DNA of 64,000 bases. It comes from Adineta vaga. Its lineage: Eukaryota > Rotifera. The stretch covers positions 15,500,001 to 15,564,000 of the forward strand of contig CP075493.1 in NCBI GenBank assembly GCA_021613535.1, written 5' to 3'. This document shows positions 48,701 to 58,625 of this stretch, in pieces (positions within the stretch are counted from its first letter, which is position 1; each line of letters begins with the position of its first letter). A program made the position numbers and the translations under genes. The notes under the pieces were generated by a model. It did not search any database, was not told where the DNA came from, and saw nothing but the letters and a program-made list of their open reading frames with translations.

Positions 48701-50006
48701 TTCGTCACAATCATCGATAAACGTAGGACGATGGGTAGGCTGAAGCACCAAAGATGTTAATTGAGTATGTGGTGGAGAACCTATTCAACAAAAAGAGCTC
48801 ATAAAAACTTATGAATGTGATCACAAATAGTTGCTATTAACAAACTCGTTGTGATATTTTCGGATGTTCTGATCACTGTTTCATTTGTTGTGAAATCTAT
48901 AACATGAAATTATTTTACCAAAGAGGAAAACAATTTTAGTTTTGTGCTTAGTACTCGTCCATACTTACTACATGTATTGCTTGATAAGAGAAATTTTTGG
49001 ATTCGCTCTTTATATGAATCAAGAACATATACATGTATGTTACCATAGCTATCGAAGGCCATACTTTTTGGAAATGCAAGTTTATCGGATGTTCCGCCAG
49101 ACAGTCGAATACATCCTACTAAACATCGAACTCCATCAAGTCCAGATACCACAATACGATGATTATATGAATCAACAATGTAGATATTGCTATTAGCATC
49201 CAACGTAACACTCGTTGGATGGTTCAGATAAGTTGTGTCTGATCTTCCAACGACTGTAATCCCGTTGAATTGTCCTGATCGAAATAATTGAATCCTATGG
49301 TTGAACATATCGGCTACATATAAATCAAGATTAATGTTTACAAAGATTCCTTGAGGATGATTAAGCTTATTTGACATCGACCCTTGAATACCAACACCTG
49401 CAACAATATCAATTGTATCTAAATTGTCATCTAATGCTTTTGTAACAATTTGATGGCGATACTCCATGGAACAATAAAGAACGTTATTGATGGCAATAAA
49501 AATATCACTACATCGTTCACAAAATTGTACGACAGGCACGCTCTCCAATGTATTTGGATTACATTTATATATTTTAGCATTTGAGTAGCCAGTCAAAAAA
49601 TAGAAATAACCATTTGATGTGATGAACAGATCTGAAGGTTCGATCACACTATTGAAACTTCTTCTACTTATGTTGTTACTATCTTCATTACACTGATAAA
49701 TCTCACTTTCATTATACGCGGTGATGTAAATTGTATTATTTCTATCGATAAAAATACTTTCTGGTTCCAAGTTATACATAAGTTTGCTGACCAATGTTAT
49801 TCCAGAAGAATTCCATTCAGCACATGATGATAATTCTGGTTGATTGTAAGATATTTCTATGTAGAATTAGAAATATTATCAAAGTTTCTTTTCCTCTGAT
49901 CTGCATGTATAATAGCTGAGTGTATAAGTTTACCTGTGTTTTCTGCTAATTGATAATCAAAGATGAAAACATAGAAACATAATTTAAGGATCGTCATCAT
50001 TATCAT
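45785..50006 (-). CDS. Large 7TM receptor with NHL repeats and four repeated beta modules
   Basis: The ATG ending at 50006 opens a hydrophobic signal (MIMMTILKLCFYVFIF). The first large exon (49855-48955) encodes NHL repeats (LNHPQGIFVNINLDLYVAD, LNHPTSVTLDANSNIYIVD, AFPKSMAFDSYGNIHVYVLD). Four exons follow, each encoding one ~120-residue module: about 48751-48356, 48240-47880, 47770-47343 and 47300-46930. Each has the pattern VTETGSYTI, GHLYEDSFDPFN, NTxYxLVVTTF and FSVFVSGPNNV, which resembles bacterial-type PPC domains. The final exon(s) encode a seven-span core (FMFVEGVINSVLSLL onward) with NGCVAIERTLNVYKG after TM3. Donor sites after the modules fall after the first base of a codon. Probable surface receptor; ligand unknown. 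Exact exon ends are approximate. Confidence 0.78.
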
Positions 50007-50193
50007 CGTAATTTTTATTGAATGACAAATGCGTTTAGAAAAAAAACAATGAGTTTTATATATAGTTTGCTTAGTATTTAGTCACGTAAAGTAAGAATAT
50101 GGAAATTGATTCAACGTGAGTAAATAACTATGATAGACGAAAATTGTTAATTATTTTATATGAAAAAAAACTTCAAGAAGAAGAAAAAGGAAA

Positions 50194-51751
50194 TCAAATT
50201 AAGCAATTCAAGACAACATCAATCGACATTTTCAAAGTCTCGACAAGAAAAATAAGTTCTTCCTCAGTAATTGTATATGGTGGAGCAATGAGAATATGAT
50301 CACCAATGATACCATCTGCAGTACCCTTCGAACCAGGATAAACAAGAACTAAAACGAAAGCAAATTTGTAGTAACTAATTGAAATGAATAATATAACGAA
50401 CCTCCACGTTCTATACATTCTTTTACAATAGAATCGATGAATAAACAAGTAGGTGGATACATTTCTTTCGTTGTTTTGTTTTTAACAAATTCTATCGACC
50501 AAAATAGACCACGACCACTAATGTATGAGAAAAAAAAAATAATTTAAAATTAATATTTTTCTAAGGAACTGACCGAATATCACCGATATGTAAATGATCA
50601 GCCAATTGTTCTTTAAGAATTTTTTCTAAGAAAAGTCCACGTTGATAACATTGTTCAACCAATCGATCTTCTTTCATTACTTTAAGAACTTCTAATGCAG
50701 CTCGACATCCTATAGCATGTGATTGATATGTAAATCCATTATTAAATGAACCTGAACCAGCAAGAAAAACATCAATGATTTTATGTGATATAAGAACACT
50801 GGCCAGAGGAGCATAACCACCGCCAAGACCTTTTCCTAGAACTTGAATATCTGGTGACGAAGAGAGATCTTCCCATTGCCATGCATGCATTTTACCAGTA
50901 CGTCCTACGCCACACATAATCTCATCGAGAACAAATAGAGCACCGTGTCGATCACATACTTCACGCATTGCTTTAAAATAACCAGGTACTGCTGGAGTAC
51001 AACCACTTGTAGCACCAACAATTGTCTCAGCAAAGAATGCAGCCACTGTCTGAGGACCAAGTTCTTGAAATTTAGCTTCTAATTCACCAGCAAGACGTTT
51101 AACATAATCTTCATCAGATTCATTCTCTAACTTGTAATGATAAGCAAAGCAAGGTGAAACATGATGAAAATGAATTGGAAAATATGGAAGAAAAGGAGCA
51201 CGCCGTGCTGTATGACTACAAAGGCCAAGTGCACCAAGTGTATTGCCATGATAACTTTGTTGACGAGCAATAAAGTTAATTCTTTCAGGTTGTTTATTTT
51301 CTAAATGATATTGTCTTGCAAGTTTAATTGCTGATTCAATGGCTTCCTATTTGATACAAGTTTCAAACGAGATAGAGCATCAAACAGACTTACAGATCCA
51401 CCAGAGACAAAAACTGATCTTGCCATACCACTTTCTTTTGTAAGTTCATTAGCGAGTTCTTCCGCTGCCTTAATTGAAGATTAAAAATGAATCATTTGTT
51501 TTATATGACTTTTTATTTACCTTATTTGCAAATATTCCAGAGTGAACATAATCCACTGTTTGCAATTGATCAGCAATACCTGCAATAACACGTTTATCCG
51601 CATGTCCAATGTTTGTTACAGCAGCACCACCACTACCGTCAAGTAATTTACGTCCATCTTCAAGATAAATGTAATTCCCTTCTGTTCGTGTAACAAATAA
51701 TGGCTTATTCGTAAGAGAACGATGAAAGACATGTGAAGAAGTCGTGGTCAT
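50194..51751 (-). CDS. Class III PLP-dependent aminotransferase
   Basis: The ATG ends at 51751 (MTTTSSHVFHRSLTNKP); an ATG nine codons upstream is also in frame. Four or five exons encode about 450 residues of the omega-amino acid/ornithine-type fold. Blocks are YLEDGRKLLDGSGGAAVTNI, HSGIFANK, VFVSGGS then EAIESAIKLARQYH, FIARQQSYHGNTLGALGL, FVLDEIMCGVGRTG (Asp binding the pyridine N), VLGKGLGGGYAPL (Schiff-base Lys) and NGFTYQSHAIGCRAAL. It transfers amino groups between an amine and a keto acid; the substrate cannot be told. It resembles bacterial and fungal unassigned class III enzymes rather than animal GABA or ornithine transaminases. It is divergent from the acyl-CoA synthetase, with 163 bp between start codons. 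Confidence 0.85.
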
Positions 51752-51914
51752 TCTCAACGTATAATTTATAAATAACAAGGTTCTTTCTTCTTTCGTCCTT
51801 TGAAATATCGAATGATAAGAAATGAATATAAAGATATAGAAGTTAAAATGATGACATGTATTTACTTAAGTTACAAGATGTTTGTTCTTATCAAAGTATT
51901 ATTACATTCGAATT
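51752..51914. promoter_or_regulatory. Shared divergent promoter region
   Basis: Only 163 bp separate the start codons of the aminotransferase (-) and the acyl-CoA synthetase (+), so both promoters must lie here or overlap the 5' ends. I cannot mark individual elements. Confidence 0.5.
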
Positions 51915-53722
51915 ATGAGTGAAAGTAAATTAACATCAAGCTATTTTCATCATGCATCGTCATTTCAATTGACATATAAAACAGTGAGCCAAAGTTTTGA
52001 TGAAATAGCTTTGAAATATTCTGATCATGAATGTTTCATCTTTAAAGGTATAAACATAATTATCAGATTTTATTTTTCTGTCATTCCTTATTTTCTATTA
52101 GGTGAACAAAAACGATATACATATAGAACATTCAAAAATCAAGTTGATAATCTTTCAGCATCACTTCTTGAATTAGGTTTTGAAAAAAACGATCGTCTTG
52201 CTGTTTGGCTTCCAAATACATCAGAAAATGTCACAATATCCTATGTAGCATCAAAATTAGGTTTGATTAAAGTAAAGTCAAGTTGTACCTTTTGTTTAAT
52301 CGTTCTATTTAAATATGTTAGGTGAATATCAATCCAGCGTATGTCGAACGTGAATTAGAATATTGTATTAATAAAGTCGGTTGTAAAGGAATTCTTCTAT
52401 CACCATCGGTTAAATCGATCGATTCACTATCGATTTTTCGTCGACTTGTTCCTGAACTTGGTCAACAATCATCGGAACTTTCGGCTAAAGCAGTTCCTAC
52501 ATTAAAATATGTTATTTTAACCGGTGAACAAACATCTGTGCCAGGTACATACTCATATGTCGATTTACTTAAACGAGGTGCTCAACTATCTCATGATAAA
52601 TTACTCGAGCGACAAGCATCAGTCAATCCGGATTCTGCTCTTGCGATTTTCTATACTTCGGGTACAACAGGTCAGCCTAAAGCAGCAACATTAACTAATT
52701 TTGGTATACTCAATTTGATCCGTGCTCAATGGGAACTTTTGAATCCATATTATCAACGTGTTTGTGTTCCTATTCCAATGTTTCATATCTTTGCCGAAAT
52801 ATCCGGTGTGCTCAATGTTGCTGTAGGTAAATGTCAAGTTATTTTTCCAGCTGCTTTACCCGATACAGTCGCGACAATGCGTGCTATTCATGAAGAAAAA
52901 TGTACAGCACTGATCGGAGCACCGATTATTTATCGTGATATATTGATGCATCCGGATCGAAAAAAATACAATCTCAGTTCATTGACTTACGGTGGAACAG
53001 GAGCAACTACATTACATATAGATTTTTTACAACAAATTGAAAAAGAATTTCCAATAACACGTATGGTTCAAGGATATGGATTGACAGAGAATGCTTCGTT
53101 ACTTACCAGTGGTATGTGGGCTGGTGATAATGATCCACAACGACGATTAGGATCCTTAGGTCGATGTATGCAAGGTTTAGAAGTTAAAGTTGTAGATCGA
53201 CAAGGATACACGGTGCCTATTGGTCAACAGGGTGAGATTTGGGCGAGGGGTTATTCAATTATGCATGGATATTATGGTGATCCTGAGAAAACAGCAGAAA
53301 CATTGACAACTTCGGGATGGCTTAGAACAGGTGATGAAGCTAAAATGGATGAAGATGGTTATTTATATTTTATTGGACGTCAAAAAGAAATAATTATTCG
53401 TGGTGGTGTTAATACATATCCAATTGAAATAGAAAATACTATTATTGAACATTCAAATGTTGCACAAGCACAAGTTTTTTCTATTCCTGATCAACGATAT
53501 GGTGAAGAAATATGTGCATGGATTATATTGAAACCAAATGTAACACAATGTCAAGCAGAAGATATTCAAAATTTTCTCAAAAATAAATTAGCTTTCTTTA
53601 AAATACCAAAACATATTCGATTTGTTGATAGATTTATTACAACACCAACGGGTAAAGTACAAAAATTCAAAATGTCTGAAATCATGGCTAAAGAATTAAA
53701 ACAAACCATTAGTAAACTATAG
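51915..53722 (+). CDS. Acyl-CoA synthetase, ACSF2-like (medium-chain type)
   Basis: The ATG at 51915 (MSESKLTSSYFHH) was chosen over the upstream in-frame start because the flank is not conserved-looking. Three exons give about 545 residues. Blocks are TVSQSFDEIALKYSDHECF, RYTYRTFKNQVDNLSASL, DRLAVWLPNTSEN, NINPAYVERELEYCINKVG, the P-loop FYTSGTTGQPKAAT, PIPMFHIFAE, GAPIIYRDIL, GYGLTENAS, GWLRTGDEAKMDEDGYLYFI, GRQKEIIIRGGVNTYPIEIE and the terminal PTGKVQKFKM with its catalytic Lys. These are typical of ACSF2 and bacterial fatty-acyl-CoA ligases. It should activate medium-chain acids, often in mitochondria. No obvious presequence was seen. Divergent from the aminotransferase. Confidence 0.92.
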
Positions 53723-53803
53723 TTTTTGTAAAAGTTTTTGTTGACGTTCAATATTTGTTTTTCCATAGAAAATACAATTATTATAATTATCTCGATTAAT
53801 TAA

Positions 53804-53858
53804 TGAGGGTGTGGGTGTGGGTTGAAATAAAGAATCGATACCTCTACCCACACCCTAA
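53804..53858. repeat. Telomere-like fold-back tract
   Basis: GAGGGTGTGGGTGTGGG is followed 20-25 bases later by CTACCCACACCCTAACA. AGGGTGTGGGT and ACCCACACCCT are a perfect 11 bp inverted repeat. It is 80 bp past the stop codon of the acyl-CoA synthetase gene. Confidence 0.75.
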
Positions 53859-53859
53859 C

Positions 53860-54835
53860 AATATGAAACTGGAAAAAATAACGTCAGCAATATGAATAAT
53901 ATTTTATTTTGTTTTTTGAAAATATGATTCGACTTATTCAAAACAGATTCTATCAAGTATGAAACATTATGCTACTTACGTATGCGTGGTGTCAATGACA
54001 ATACTGAAAAAAATGATACTCTTGTACTGATACTGACGCGACCAATGTACATTGAGAGTTCTATGTTAGTGTTTTACTGACATCTTGTCATTAATTGTTA
54101 CATTATGTATCAAGATGTGATTAGAATGAATAAAAAACGTTCACATGTTAAATACATATGATTTTCAAGATAAATCAAAGTTATATATATATATGATTTG
54201 AGTAAGAGATCAGCAGCTAAAGAAAGAACATCGAGAGAACGGCGCACCGACATTTTGACCTCGAACACCTGAGTCCTACGCCCTCACGCTACGTCAATTA
54301 TCAGAAAAAATAAGAAATAATGTTAAATTATATTTTATTGAAAACAAATTAAAATAAAAAGTTTACGCATGTAAGATTTTGTCGAACTTCTTGAGTGTAG
54401 AATAAAATGGACGATCAGTTCGCAATATAATTGTTGTCGTTCTAGATCTTTTCATACTTTCAAGACAGCTGCGACGGCATCCGCTTTGATACCTAAAATA
54501 TTCAAAATTATCCTTTTATCAAACAGTACTCTACCTTACTCACAAATAAACCAAATTCATCATCTTATTTATTAACAATACCAGTAAAATCTACTTTATT
54601 TTTATCAAAAGCATTTTTCATTACAAGTTATTCGAAAACATTTTTCAGTTCACATGTAAATTCCGTTTTAAATTTTGGTGTGTATAATAATAATTCTCAT
54701 GTTCCTCTAATAAAAGAAAAGAAAAGAAAATTTGTACATACTTTGAAATGAATACAATTAACGATAATTAATCGTGTATTTGTTCGAGTATCCGTTGGTG
54801 ATAGTAAATTACTTATTATTAATCGATTTGTTTAG
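53860..54835. other. No gene recognised
   Basis: Includes a short (TA)n run near 54183-54196. Traces of protein-like sequence on the minus strand after 54500 probably belong to the remnant described next. Confidence 0.35.
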
Positions 54836-54839
54836 TCTT

Positions 54840-55062
54840 CAATCCAAATATTGATAAAAAAGATTGTCGAATAATTTGGAAATATTCTTCTTTACGTTGG
54901 TATGGTTTTTTGAGTAGAAAGACGATTAGCTGATTTTGATTGAGTATATTGAGAATTTGTTTAGATGATTTGATTCAATTCTTTTGTTGTTGAGAATTCA
55001 AGTGAAGATAACATTTGATTTAATGTTTCTTGTTGAGCATCGACAGTATACATTTATATAAC
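54840..55062 (-). pseudogene. Remnant of an unknown coding gene
   Basis: The minus strand from 55062 reads MYTVDAQQETLNQMLSSLEF, TTKELNQII, a stop, and then in another frame LNQNQLIVFLLKKPYQRKEE and YFQIIRQSFLSIFGLKT. Protein-like but broken; family not recognised. Confidence 0.35.
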
Positions 55063-55672
55063 TATAGTGCAATACTTGCTGAGGAGAAAAATATATTCTC
55101 ATCAAGTTGAGTTTGATTAACAGTCGAATAAGGTTTTTGATCAAAAATTTCGAAAGCATTTGTAGTAGATGATGATATACCTATGACGTTGAATTGTTTG
55201 TGAAAAAAATTTGATAATAAAAAGAGCTTTTATATCCTTCAATTATCTTATCAATATCCTTTAAAGTCAGAGACAAAAAATAAAGTTTGAATCCTACAAT
55301 AATTTATCCATTTTTCTATTAAAAATCATAGAAAATACATATTTGTCGTCATTGTTTTTTGATTGCTTCGCTTTATCCTCTTATCTACATTTATCCTTTA
55401 TCTTCAACGTCACGTCATTAGGAGATTATTTTTCTATCGACTTTTATTAAATAATATAATCATTTTACATCAATCGTTGTATTTGTGCTTCGTTTTATCT
55501 TTCAATAGCGATTGACCTTTGTATACGCAGTGAAGAAAAAATGATGATAAAGAAAAGAGATTAGTTTTTGTTTTTTCTTCTATTTAAAACTTTTAATACG
55601 CGAGATTTAGTTGTATTTAATTTCAACAAATTCTTAAATCGTTATAGATCATTTTTTGTTTAAGAGAAACAA
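55063..55672. other. No gene recognised
   Basis: AT-rich flank upstream of the beta-lactamase-like gene. Confidence 0.35.
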
Positions 55673-57122
55673 ATGCTAATGGGATTGTTATTGATAATAG
55701 TTGCAATTGTGTTCAACATAGTTAACATCAGTGGTTCGAATTGTCCAGATCGTCAATGGATCGAACAGTCTCTCATGAAGGTTCATGTTCCAGGTGCTGC
55801 AGTCATTGTAGTCAATGCTACTCATACACTTTATGAAGAAGCTTTTGGCTTTCAATCTTTAGTACCACCAGTACCAATGAATATTGACAAGTCAATTTTT
55901 CCTCTTGCTTCTCTCTCGAAAACATCCATTGCTGCCGCTGTTATGCAACTTGTCGAGAAAGAACTTGTCGATCTTGATACAGATGTTAATCAATACTTAT
56001 CCGAACCTGATAAACGAATCTTTCATCCTCAGTATCCATCTCATTCAATTACTCTACGGAAATTACTTTCGCATTCAGCTTCAATCTTTGTCAACCATGC
56101 TGTGCAAAATACTTATTATCAACCTGGTGATACTGCATATGAACAACAATCTTTAGCTGATATGGTTTACCAGTATGTGAATCCAAACACATCAAACTGG
56201 TTACCAAGGCCACCAGGCAGTGTCACATCATATTCAAATGAAGGTTCTGCTCTAGCTGCATTGATTGTCGAGCGAATCGCAAAAATACCCTATAGTGAAT
56301 ACGTCAAAGAACAAATTTTGAAACCATTGGGTGTGGATATTAGTAAAACTGGTGTGCGTCTGTCCGACTTTGCAACTACAGAAAATCTTGTCAAACATTA
56401 TGCCTACGCATTCAATACAACTTATCTCGAAGGATAGAAGTACTTTATACCACAACTGAATATCACACAGATTCCGGTAAAAATATCAATTTGATTAGTT
56501 GTGTTAATTTTGAAAATTGTCTTTGCAGGGCAGCCTTCCTACGTGGCTACATATTCCAAACTTCGGCTTCAATTTCTATCCTTCAGGCCTCTTACGAATG
56601 TCGACTAAAACCCTGTCTGTATACCTTCGCATGTTTATCAACAATGGCTCTTCTATTCTTCTTCCTTGATCTATTGCTGAAATGCGAACAGTAGTTGGCG
56701 GTGGATTCATACCACCTTACAATCAAGATTCGACGAGTGATCCTACGGAAGGAGGACCAACAACACAGTATGGTCTTAGTTGGTATTGGAATACCATGAG
56801 TGATGGTCGTCGATACATTGGTCATATTGGTTCACTTCCAGGCATGGCACATTTGATGTTAGTCAATGAAAAGCACAGTATTGGTGTGATTCTTCTCACA
56901 AATGCAGACATCCTTGGACCGACCCATCTGTCAAGAGAAATTTCTGAGACAGGGATAAATATTCACATGTCACTTTTTCAATGTTTCGATACTGATACTG
57001 TTACTCCTACCGTTACTTCTACTGTTAGCCCTACCGTTCCTGCGTCTGCGTTTCGTGTAACAAGAACTCTGTTCGATCTTTCTGTTACGGTTTTAATTTT
57101 CTTATGGTTTCTTCTATTTTAA
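55673..57122 (+). pseudogene. Broken beta-lactamase-family serine hydrolase gene
   Basis: The ATG at 55673 opens a signal peptide (MLMGLLLIIVAIVFNIVNI). The family blocks are the SxxK nucleophile motif (ASLSKTSIAAAV), LRKLLSHSAS, the YxN motif (TSYSNEGSALAALI) and, in place of the HTG motif, HIGSLPGMAHLML near 56820. The protein would end in a Thr/Pro stalk and a hydrophobic tail (LFDLSVTVLIFLWFLLF), so it was secreted or anchored. It is disrupted three times: a TAG at about 56437 where Trp would fit, a frameshift at about 56560, and a TGA at about 56669 where Arg would fit. An intron (about 56476-56530) is normal. In animals this family (LACTB-like) cleaves peptides or esters rather than antibiotics; this copy is inactive as read. 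Confidence 0.7.
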
Positions 57123-57690
57123 ATATTTATTTTTTCGATGTTTTAACCCTTTGCAAATGAAATTAGTTTTCACTAGAAAATTAATTCTCCAAACCATTTT
57201 TCATTTATGATACTCTCAAAATGTGAAAATCAGTTTGTCTAGTGTTTCTGATGCTTCTGGATTGTAGGATCACAACAAATGAGAAAACAAGAATAGTCAC
57301 TAATGAGTCTATAAATGAATAAAATGTTGTTGTATTATTATTAAGGGTGTGTGTGAATATGAGTGTGGGTATACGAGAAGACACCCACACCCATCACGAG
57401 GATCCATCGATTTTGACTGAAAAGAAAAGTGCAAAGTAAATTTATTCTTTATAACATTTGATTCTGACAAAGAATTATCATCAATCGATATTTGAATGTA
57501 TTGATGATCTTTATCGCATACACTTTTCGACATCGGAAGAAAAGAAAACTAACAGCATAGTATCAATTACTATACAATCTTTCATTTTATTGCTAATATT
57601 TCATGAAGTGATTGCACCACACTGGTATAATTATAGCATATAGCAGACGTGTCTTAGATGTTGTGAGGAAAGAGAAAGCTATGATGCTTT
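57123..57690. other. Spacer with telomere-like tract, no gene recognised
   Basis: Apart from the G-rich/C-rich tract at 57342-57393, nothing is supported. Confidence 0.35.
57342..57393. repeat. Telomere-like fold-back tract
   Basis: AAGGGTGTGTGTGAATATG is followed by GAGTGTGGGTATACG and then ACACCCACACCCATC. GTGTGGGT and ACCCACAC form a perfect 8 bp inner hairpin, and the outer GGGTGTG can pair with CACACCC. Confidence 0.65.
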
Positions 57691-57699
57691 GATTACATC

Positions 57700-57772
57700 G
57701 CTTTGTAAATCAATGGGAGATTGTTTTGCTGAAGACAAAAATGTTGCGGGTTCGATCCCCGCCGGAGCACCA
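57700..57772 (+). tRNA. tRNA-Phe(GAA)-like cloverleaf with encoded CCA
   Basis: By hand folding: acceptor GCTTTG (57700-57705) pairs with CGGAGC (57763-57768) with two G-U pairs; T8 A9; D stem AATC/GATT with loop AATGGGA; anticodon stem TTTTG/CAAAA with loop CTGAAGA (anticodon GAA, 57731-57733). The variable region is ATGTT. The T stem is GCGGG/CCCGC with the conserved loop TTCGATC. A73 and then CCA follow directly. The acceptor has only six clear pairs, and the A-U-rich D stem is unusual for a nuclear gene. It could be a diverged or retro-inserted copy rather than a working gene. Confidence 0.42.
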
Positions 57773-57877
57773 CACAAATCGAACGTGCAATCTTTCTCTT
57801 TATGTTTTTATTTGAGTTGCGTAATTTTCTTACTTGTTTGTCTTTCTATTGATTCAATATATAAGAAATTTGAAAAC

Positions 57878-57986
57878 GATTGTTTATCGTCTAGTGCACA
57901 TAATAAAATTGGAACGATAGAGAGAAGATTAGCATGGCCCCTACGCAAGGATGACATCTAATATCGTGAAGCGTTCCAAATTTTTT
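57878..57986 (+). ncRNA. U6 spliceosomal snRNA-like gene
   Basis: The central region is nearly identical to U6: AAAATTGGAACGATA (57905 on), AGAAGATTAGCATGGCCCC, CGCAAGGATGACA, then TCGTGAAGCGTTCC and a T run at 57981-57986 suited to Pol III termination. A TATATAA box lies about 20 bp upstream of the presumed start, as in type 3 Pol III promoters, although the exact 5' end is uncertain. The ACAGAGA box reads AGAGAGA (57919-57925), a C to G change at a residue that pairs with the 5' splice site, and the stem after GATGACA differs from consensus. This may therefore be a diverged or dead copy. Confidence 0.75.
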
Positions 57987-57989
57987 CTT

Positions 57990-58625
57990 TCATTTTTCTC
58001 CGTGAAAAACAAAACAGAGAGCTTGTTTATGTTCACTTTATTATGAATACGTATTGAAACGAAATCATTTGAATTTTGTCTTATCGTTCAGTATGTGATA
58101 AGTTGTTCGATTCCTTCAAAAATGAATCAACAAATATTTTCAATCATCTAGTTATACAATATTCCTCGGTAAATGTGTTTTCATTCTCATCATCAGCACT
58201 TTTATATAAACAGAACTCGTAATATATGCAAAAAAATATCTGTTGACGTTTTATTTTATGAGAAAAATCGAATTAGTATATTCTTCGGCAGAGAACGTTT
58301 CCATTGATGTCGAAATGAATGAGAGAGAAAAAGATTATCATTCTGGAAACGTTAAAACAGAATATACTGAATACTGAAAGTTTTCACAAGAATCAATCTG
58401 ATTATACAAATTTCTAATGAATTTTGAATATCTCATTTGCGCCGTAAAAAAAGATATTCTAGTATCCTCAGTCTAATCTGTTTTCTATTTATAACAATGA
58501 TAACTTAATGATTCTAGAACATTTCTACAAACTAATCGATAGATTTTCTAGCAATACCGATCTATCGTACACATAAATCAAATACATTAAATACACCTCT
58601 TTATTTAGTAAGAAAAAGAATAAAG
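57990..58625. other. No gene recognised
   Basis: AT-rich spacer between the U6-like gene and the 3' end of the ART-TPR gene. Confidence 0.4.

Noticed and set aside
54230-54300. tRNA-like sequence near 54240-54295
   Set aside because: A GTTCGAGG-like piece can be read on the minus strand, but no acceptor, D or anticodon stems could be paired.
57689-57961. 90-codon ORF over the tRNA-like and U6-like genes
   Set aside because: It overlaps two structured RNA genes and has no protein features.
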